NCBI GenBank assembly: GCA_030065095.1
Contig: JASJDP010000005.1
Coordinates: 161,947-225,946 of the forward strand
DNA length: 64,000 nt
Source of the DNA: Rhodobacter sp.
GTDB lineage: Bacteria; Pseudomonadota; Alphaproteobacteria; Rhodobacterales; Rhodobacteraceae
Direction: 5' to 3'
Shown here: one piece after another, positions 59,892 through 64,000 of the stretch
How positions within the stretch are numbered: the stretch's first letter is position 1
Layout of the letters: each line of letters begins with the position of its first letter
The notes under the pieces: generated by a model
The model's input: the letters and a program-made list of their open reading frames with translations, nothing else
Database searches by the model: none
What the model was told of the DNA's origin: nothing
Translations under genes and position numbers: made by a program

Positions 59892-61201
59892 GTCTCCTTT
59901 CCCTCATTCAGCCGGTCAAGCCGGGCGCGGACGGAAAGGCCGTGCGCCTCGAGCGATTCCGAGATCGCCAGGGTCTCGGCTGCGGGGCCGATGGCGGCCA
60001 GCGCCGCAGGGGTCATCATGGCAAGCGTCGTGCGCTTTAGGAAATCCATCACCCCAAGGCCCGAGGAAAAGCGGGCAGACCGGGCGGTGGGCAGGACGTG
60101 ATTGGGCCCGCCGACATAATCGCCGATCGCCTCTGGGGTCCATTGGCCAAGAAAAATCGCACCTGCGTGACGAATTTTCAACGAAAATTCGTGGGCGTTT
60201 TCGACGCAAAGTTCCAGATGTTCAGGAGCTATGCGATCGGACAACCGCGCCGCCTCGTCCAGATCGCGCGCGACGATCACCGCCCCGAAATCGCGCCAGC
60301 TCGCTCCGGCGATTTCGCGGCGGTCGAGGGTTTGCAGGCGCCTGTCCACGGCCGCCGTCACGGCTTGTGCAAGGGCAGTATCGTCCGTGATGAGGATCGA
60401 CTGGGCGCTTTCGTCATGCTCGGCCTGGCTCAGCAGATCGACGGCAATCCAGTCAGGATCGTTGTGCCGATCGGCGATCACCAGGATTTCCGAGGGTCCC
60501 GCGATCATGTCGATGCCCACACGCCCGAAGACCCGGCGCTTGGCCGCGGCCACATAGGCATTGCCCGGACCGGTGATCTTGTCGACGGGCGCGATGCTGT
60601 CCGTCCCAAAGGCCATCGCCGCGATCGCCTGTGCGCCGCCGATGCGATAAACGGTGTCCACACCAGACAGCCGCGCCGCAAGCAGGACCAGCGGATTTGA
60701 CACGCCGCCCGGCGTGGGCGCGCAGATCGTCAGGCGTTCGACCCCGGCCACCTGCGCCGGAATCGCGTTCATCAGAACAGAGGATGGATAGGAGGCCAGC
60801 CCGCCCGGCACATAAAGCCCCGCCGCTTCGACCGGTGTCCACCGCCAGCCAAGCATCGCGCCGGCCGGATCGGTCCACTGCCTGTCTGCCGGCATCTGGC
60901 GTTCGTGAAAGGCGCGGATACGGGCGGCGGCAAGCTCCAGGGCCTCGCGTTCGGCGACCGGAACCCTGGCGCATTCGGCATCGATTTCGGCCTTCGAAAA
61001 CGCCAGGGTTTCCGTCGTCAGCCGCAGCCCGTCGAACCGGTCCGTCAACTCGATCACCGCCGCGTCGCCCCGGGTCCGAACGTCGTCGACGATCGCCGCC
61101 ACGGCGGCGTCCACGTCTGGGGCATCCTCGCGCTTCATGGTCAGAAGCGCGGCAAAGCGGTCCTCGAACCCGGGGTCTGCGGTGGACAGGAATTGCGGCA
61201 T
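59888..61201 (-). CDS. hisD: histidinol dehydrogenase
   Basis: HisD makes L-histidine from L-histidinol by two NAD-dependent oxidations using zinc. The 437-residue sequence has the hallmark blocks VPGGLASYPSSVLMNAIPAQ, IDMIAGPSEILVIADRHNDP, DLLSQAEHDESAQSILIT (zinc ligands) and the catalytic Glu-His in RIAPEHLELCVEN, then GPNHVLPTARSARFSSGLGV. Its stop overlaps UPF0262 and it is 10 bp after the DUF2948 gene. It contains a copy of the GAATTTTC palindrome inside the coding sequence (see 60170). Confidence 0.97.
   Translation of the reverse strand: MPQFLSTADPGFEDRFAALLTMKREDAPDVDAAVAAIVDDVRTRGDAAVIELTDRFDGLRLTTETLAFSKAEIDAECARVPVAEREALELAAARIRAFHERQMPADRQWTDPAGAMLGWRWTPVEAAGLYVPGGLASYPSSVLMNAIPAQVAGVERLTICAPTPGGVSNPLVLLAARLSGVDTVYRIGGAQAIAAMAFGTDSIAPVDKITGPGNAYVAAAKRRVFGRVGIDMIAGPSEILVIADRHNDPDWIAVDLLSQAEHDESAQSILITDDTALAQAVTAAVDRRLQTLDRREIAGASWRDFGAVIVARDLDEAARLSDRIAPEHLELCVENAHEFSLKIRHAGAIFLGQWTPEAIGDYVGGPNHVLPTARSARFSSGLGVMDFLKRTTLAMMTPAALAAIGPAAETLAISESLEAHGLSVRARLDRLNEGKET
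60170..60192. repeat. ACGAATTTTC palindrome inside hisD
   Basis: ACGAATTTTC (60170-60179), AAC, GAAAATTCGT (60183-60192) is a perfect 10 bp inverted repeat within the hisD reading frame, encoding HEFSLKIRH on the coding strand. Apart from two positions it equals the intergenic copy at 34903-34925. Confidence 0.75.
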
Positions 61202-61211
61202 GCCGAGCGCT

Positions 61212-61691
61212 CTAGTCAGGATGCCGCGGGGCGGCCTTGGACGGCGCGATATAGGGCCGGGTCACATCCTTCAATGTGACATCCAGCGCCTCGACGTCGA
61301 GCGCGATGGCACCGTCGCCCGCGAAGGTCAGCAGCACGCGGCCCGTGCCCTCCTCTCCGGGTTCGAACCCAATCGACAAAAGCGACAGGATCAGGTCCTT
61401 GTCGCCCCTGTCGATGCCCTGCGAGGCGACCTTTTGCACCTCGTCCACGACCAGCAACGCCTGCACGCGTTCGTAGTCGCGCGCACTGCGGCGGTCCGCG
61501 GTGGCATCTTCCCAGCGGAACCGGTTGAGAAGCAGGGCAAAGCGCCGCTGGCGCCTTTGCCAGCGCATTTCGGTGATCGGAAACACCGCATCCTGAACCA
61601 ACGCCGAAATCACCGGCAGATCGTCCGGCTGCAGCGCCTTCAGGTGCAGAGGCGTCTCACCGGCGTCTTCGAACCGGGCGTCTTCGTTCAT
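61212..61691 (-). CDS. DUF2948 family protein
   Basis: A 159-residue protein of the family that follows murA in alphaproteobacteria: [60 protein letters not shown] and the C-terminal [17 protein letters not shown]. Function unknown. ATG 61691 overlaps the murA stop; a longer frame to 61724 lies inside murA. Confidence 0.9.
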   Translation of the reverse strand: MNEDARFEDAGETPLHLKALQPDDLPVISALVQDAVFPITEMRWQRRQRRFALLLNRFRWEDATADRRSARDYERVQALLVVDEVQKVASQGIDRGDKDLILSLLSIGFEPGEEGTGRVLLTFAGDGAIALDVEALDVTLKDVTRPYIAPSKAAPRHPD

Positions 61692-62956
61692 GCGGCCTCG
61701 ACCCGTTCGACCAGCGCCCCGCATCCGCGCAGCTTTTCCTCAAGCCGCTCATAGCCACGGTCCAGATGGTAGACCCGGCTGACCACGGTTTCACCTTCGG
61801 CCGCAAGCCCCGCGAGGATCAACGAAACGCTGGCGCGCAGATCGGTCGCCATCACGGGCGCGCCCTTGAGCCGCTCGACCCCCGTGACCGTGGCATGGCC
61901 GCCATGCACGTCGATCTCGGCGCCCATGCGGATCAGTTCGGGCGCATGCATGAAGCGGTTCTCGAAAATAGTTTCCTCCAGCACGCTGGTGCCCTCGGCG
62001 GTGCACATCAGCGCCATCATCTGCGCCTGCAAATCGGTGGGAAAGCCGGGGAAAGGCGCCGTGGCGACATCAACCGCCTTCACCGGGGCGTTGCCGCGCC
62101 GCACCGTCAAGCCGCGCGAGGTGTCGCCAACCTCGATCCCGGCTTCCTCCAGCTTGTCCGCCAGGGCGCCGACCAGCCGCCTTTCGCCGCCGATCAGTTC
62201 CACCGACCCTCCCGCAATCGCCGGCGCAATCATATAGGTGCCGAGCTCGATCCGGTCTGCGATGACCCGATGGGTTGTGCCATGCAACTGGTCGACGCCG
62301 TCTACGACGATCTCGCCGGTTCCAGCGCCGTCAATCTGCGCACCCATCGCCTGCAGGCATTCGGCCAGGGCGACCGTATCCGGCTCGCGTGCCGCATTCC
62401 TGATGACCGTCGTACCCTTGGCAAGCACCGCAGCGCACAGGGTGTTTTCGGTGGCGCCGACCGACACGAACGGAAAGTCGATCCTTGCCCCCCTGAGTCC
62501 GCGCGGCGCAGCAGCATGCACATAGCCCTCCTTCAACTCGATCTCGGCGCCCATCTTTTCCAGCGCGTCGAGGTGCAGATCGACCTTGCGCGCCCCGATG
62601 GCGCAGCCGCCAGGCAGCGACACGACGGCCTCGCCACAGCGTCCGATCAACGGACCAAGCACATTGAATGAGGCGCGCAGCTTGCGGACGATGTCGTAAT
62701 GCGCGACGCGGCTTTTGATCTCGGCGGCGCTCAGCACCATGGCGTGCCCGTTCTGCAAAAGCGCCACCTCACAGCCAAGGCTTTCCAGCAGAGTGCTCAG
62801 CGTCGTCACATCCGACAGCCGCGGCACGTTCGTCAGCGTTAGCGGATCCTCGGTCAACAGCGCTGCACACATCAGCTTCAGGCAGGTGTTCTTGGCGCCC
62901 GCGATTGGGATTTCCCCCGACAATGCGCCGTTGCCGGTAACAAGGATGGAATCCAT
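61688..62956 (-). CDS. murA: UDP-N-acetylglucosamine 1-carboxyvinyltransferase
   Basis: MurA catalyses the first committed step of peptidoglycan synthesis. The 422-residue sequence has the N-terminal [20 protein letters not shown], the catalytic cysteine in [19 protein letters not shown] (fosfomycin-target residue) and the conserved [20 protein letters not shown] segment. It heads the minus-strand housekeeping block, preceded by a 47-codon gene and coupled by overlap to DUF2948. Confidence 0.97.
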   Translation of the reverse strand: MDSILVTGNGALSGEIPIAGAKNTCLKLMCAALLTEDPLTLTNVPRLSDVTTLSTLLESLGCEVALLQNGHAMVLSAAEIKSRVAHYDIVRKLRASFNVLGPLIGRCGEAVVSLPGGCAIGARKVDLHLDALEKMGAEIELKEGYVHAAAPRGLRGARIDFPFVSVGATENTLCAAVLAKGTTVIRNAAREPDTVALAECLQAMGAQIDGAGTGEIVVDGVDQLHGTTHRVIADRIELGTYMIAPAIAGGSVELIGGERRLVGALADKLEEAGIEVGDTSRGLTVRRGNAPVKAVDVATAPFPGFPTDLQAQMMALMCTAEGTSVLEETIFENRFMHAPELIRMGAEIDVHGGHATVTGVERLKGAPVMATDLRASVSLILAGLAAEGETVVSRVYHLDRGYERLEEKLRGCGALVERVEAA

Positions 62957-62963
62957 AACTGCT

Positions 62964-63107
62964 CTAGCCCTCTTTCCGGGTCTCGTCCGCCCGCGCCCGA
63001 CCTTGTGCCTTGCGCCGTGCGAGATTGGCCTTCAACGCCTGCTTCAACCGGGTCCGACGCGCATCGGCCGCCTTTTTTCCTTGCCGGATATCCGGTTTCT
63101 TCGTCAT
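62964..63107 (-). CDS. small basic conserved-type protein, 47 residues
   Basis: ATG 63107 opens a 47-codon frame beginning [20 protein letters not shown] and ending RADETRKEG, only 7 bp before murA. The product is strongly basic and helical. The start is preceded by AGAGAGTGG. Similar short basic frames sit before murA in related genomes as far as I recall; this is not verified. It may act as a nucleic-acid-associated or leader peptide. Confidence 0.6.
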   Translation of the reverse strand: MTKKPDIRQGKKAADARRTRLKQALKANLARRKAQGRARADETRKEG

Positions 63108-63177
63108 GCGCCACTCTCTATCCCAGCCCCGCCCGAGCGTCCAGATTGCGCTTGCGTCACTATGGGATTGCGTCTAA

Positions 63178-63690
<513 letters not shown>

Positions 63691-63793
63691 GCATCCCGCA
63701 GCATCGCTTCCACAAGTCGTGCAAGCTCTGGGCGTCATGCTGTTGACCTTCCCCCGCGATTAGGGCCGGGTCGATCCAGAATCCTCCGGTTTG

Positions 63794-63893
63794 TTGCACT
63801 TGCCCCCAACCTTAGGCCGCCCGGGGCTGGAAAATCCGGGCTCTTGCACTTGCCCCCAACCTTAGGCCGCGCGGGGCTGGAAAATCCGGGCTC
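63794..63893. repeat. two tandem copies of a 50 bp unit at an IS end
   Basis: The unit starting TTGCACTTGCCCCCAACCTT at 63794 is repeated from 63844 with exactly 50 bp spacing and one visible base change (C to G at 63871). The second copy lies 2 bp before the transposase stop codon, so the unit is the 3' terminal region of the IS3-family element and the first copy is an extra terminal segment. Confidence 0.85.
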
Positions 63894-63895
63894 TT

Positions 63896-64000
63896 TCACA
63901 CTGGCGGGCCGGATGTGCCAGCGGGCTTGATGAGCGATGACGGGACGTTGTACCCGATCGCGCTGTGGGGTCGGTCTTCGTTGTAGTATCTGCGGTAAGT
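63896..64000 (-). mobile_element. IS3-family transposase (OrfB), 3' end only
   Basis: The reverse strand encodes TYRRYYNEDRPHSAIGYNVP followed by SSLIKPAGTSGPPV and a stop at 63896. YYNEDRPHSAIGY is the highly conserved end of the DDE integrase domain of IS3-family OrfB proteins. The gene continues beyond the window edge, so the full element, its other end and target duplication cannot be seen. Confidence 0.9.

Noticed and set aside
62878..63114. 78-codon minus-strand frame overlapping the murA start
   Set aside because: The 47-codon frame at 62964-63107 in another frame has a better start, ends just before murA and has a protein-like composition.
63794..63893. Possible CRISPR array because of a 50 bp repeat
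   Set aside because: Only two contiguous units with no spacers between them; it is a tandem duplication at an IS end.

Overview
The window is high-GC, gene-dense chromosomal DNA from an alphaproteobacterium, most likely a Rhodobacteraceae (roseobacter-type) species. This is inferred from recognised gene order and protein families: acpS-lepB-rnc; murA-DUF2948-hisD-UPF0262-phosphatase-infA-maf-rng; a Hint-domain protein; a Tad-type vWA protein with TadE-like partners. No 16S gene or other formal marker is present. Overlapping ATGA/GTGA stop-start junctions are common and define most operons.

Layout. 272-2213: a sterol-desaturase-like protein, an Fe-S protein and a histidine phosphatase in one coupled operon. 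2590-5295: a two-gene periplasmic molybdenum hydroxylase (isoquinoline oxidoreductase type). 5725-7733: acpS-lepB-rnc, preceded by a possible 27-codon leader. 7773-8870: a Hint-domain protein. 9210-20747: a divergent AraC regulator and an eight-gene catabolic locus with two Fe(II)/2-oxoglutarate dioxygenases of the PhyH family, a complete family-5 (Dpp/Opp-like) ABC importer and a GH38 alpha-mannosidase. 21221-23520: a class III aminotransferase, tRNA-Met and an SRAP protein lacking its catalytic Cys2. 23620-28695: a four-gene coupled operon of a large Tat-exported molybdenum hydroxylase, its [2Fe-2S] subunit, a di-haem c-type protein and a Crp/Fnr regulator.

29051-42653 is a sugar-acid and sugar catabolism island: uxuB-uxuA flanked by two direct copies of a ~210 bp repeat, a TIM-barrel isomerase/epimerase, PfkB and FGGY kinases, a lactonase-type amidohydrolase, an aldo/keto reductase, a BtpA/SgcQ plus M42/SgcX-like pair, a SIS-domain isomerase and two MalF/MalG-type permeases that have no binding protein or ATPase beside them. 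42844-49001 holds an NHL-repeat protein, a CBS protein, small membrane proteins of unknown function and a three-gene TadG/TadE-like operon downstream of an unusual run of phased decamers. 49102-50190 is a decayed Mu-like prophage fragment (gpT and gpI pseudogenes). 50297-54534 is an RND efflux pair.

54706-63107 (minus strand) is the conserved housekeeping block from a 47-codon protein and murA down to rng, with three genes (acetyltransferase, membrane protein, nitrilase-type hydrolase) between the phosphatase and infA. The right end is a mobile-element scar: tRNA-Thr with a frameshifted serine-recombinase remnant running into it, a perfect-register 50 bp tandem repeat and the 3' end of an IS3-family transposase that leaves the window.

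A family of palindromic intergenic repeats (seen near 59, 2317, 9097, 28826, 31820 and 56395) runs through the window and is the main non-genic structure. All functional calls are from reading sequence and recalled family features; no database search was run.
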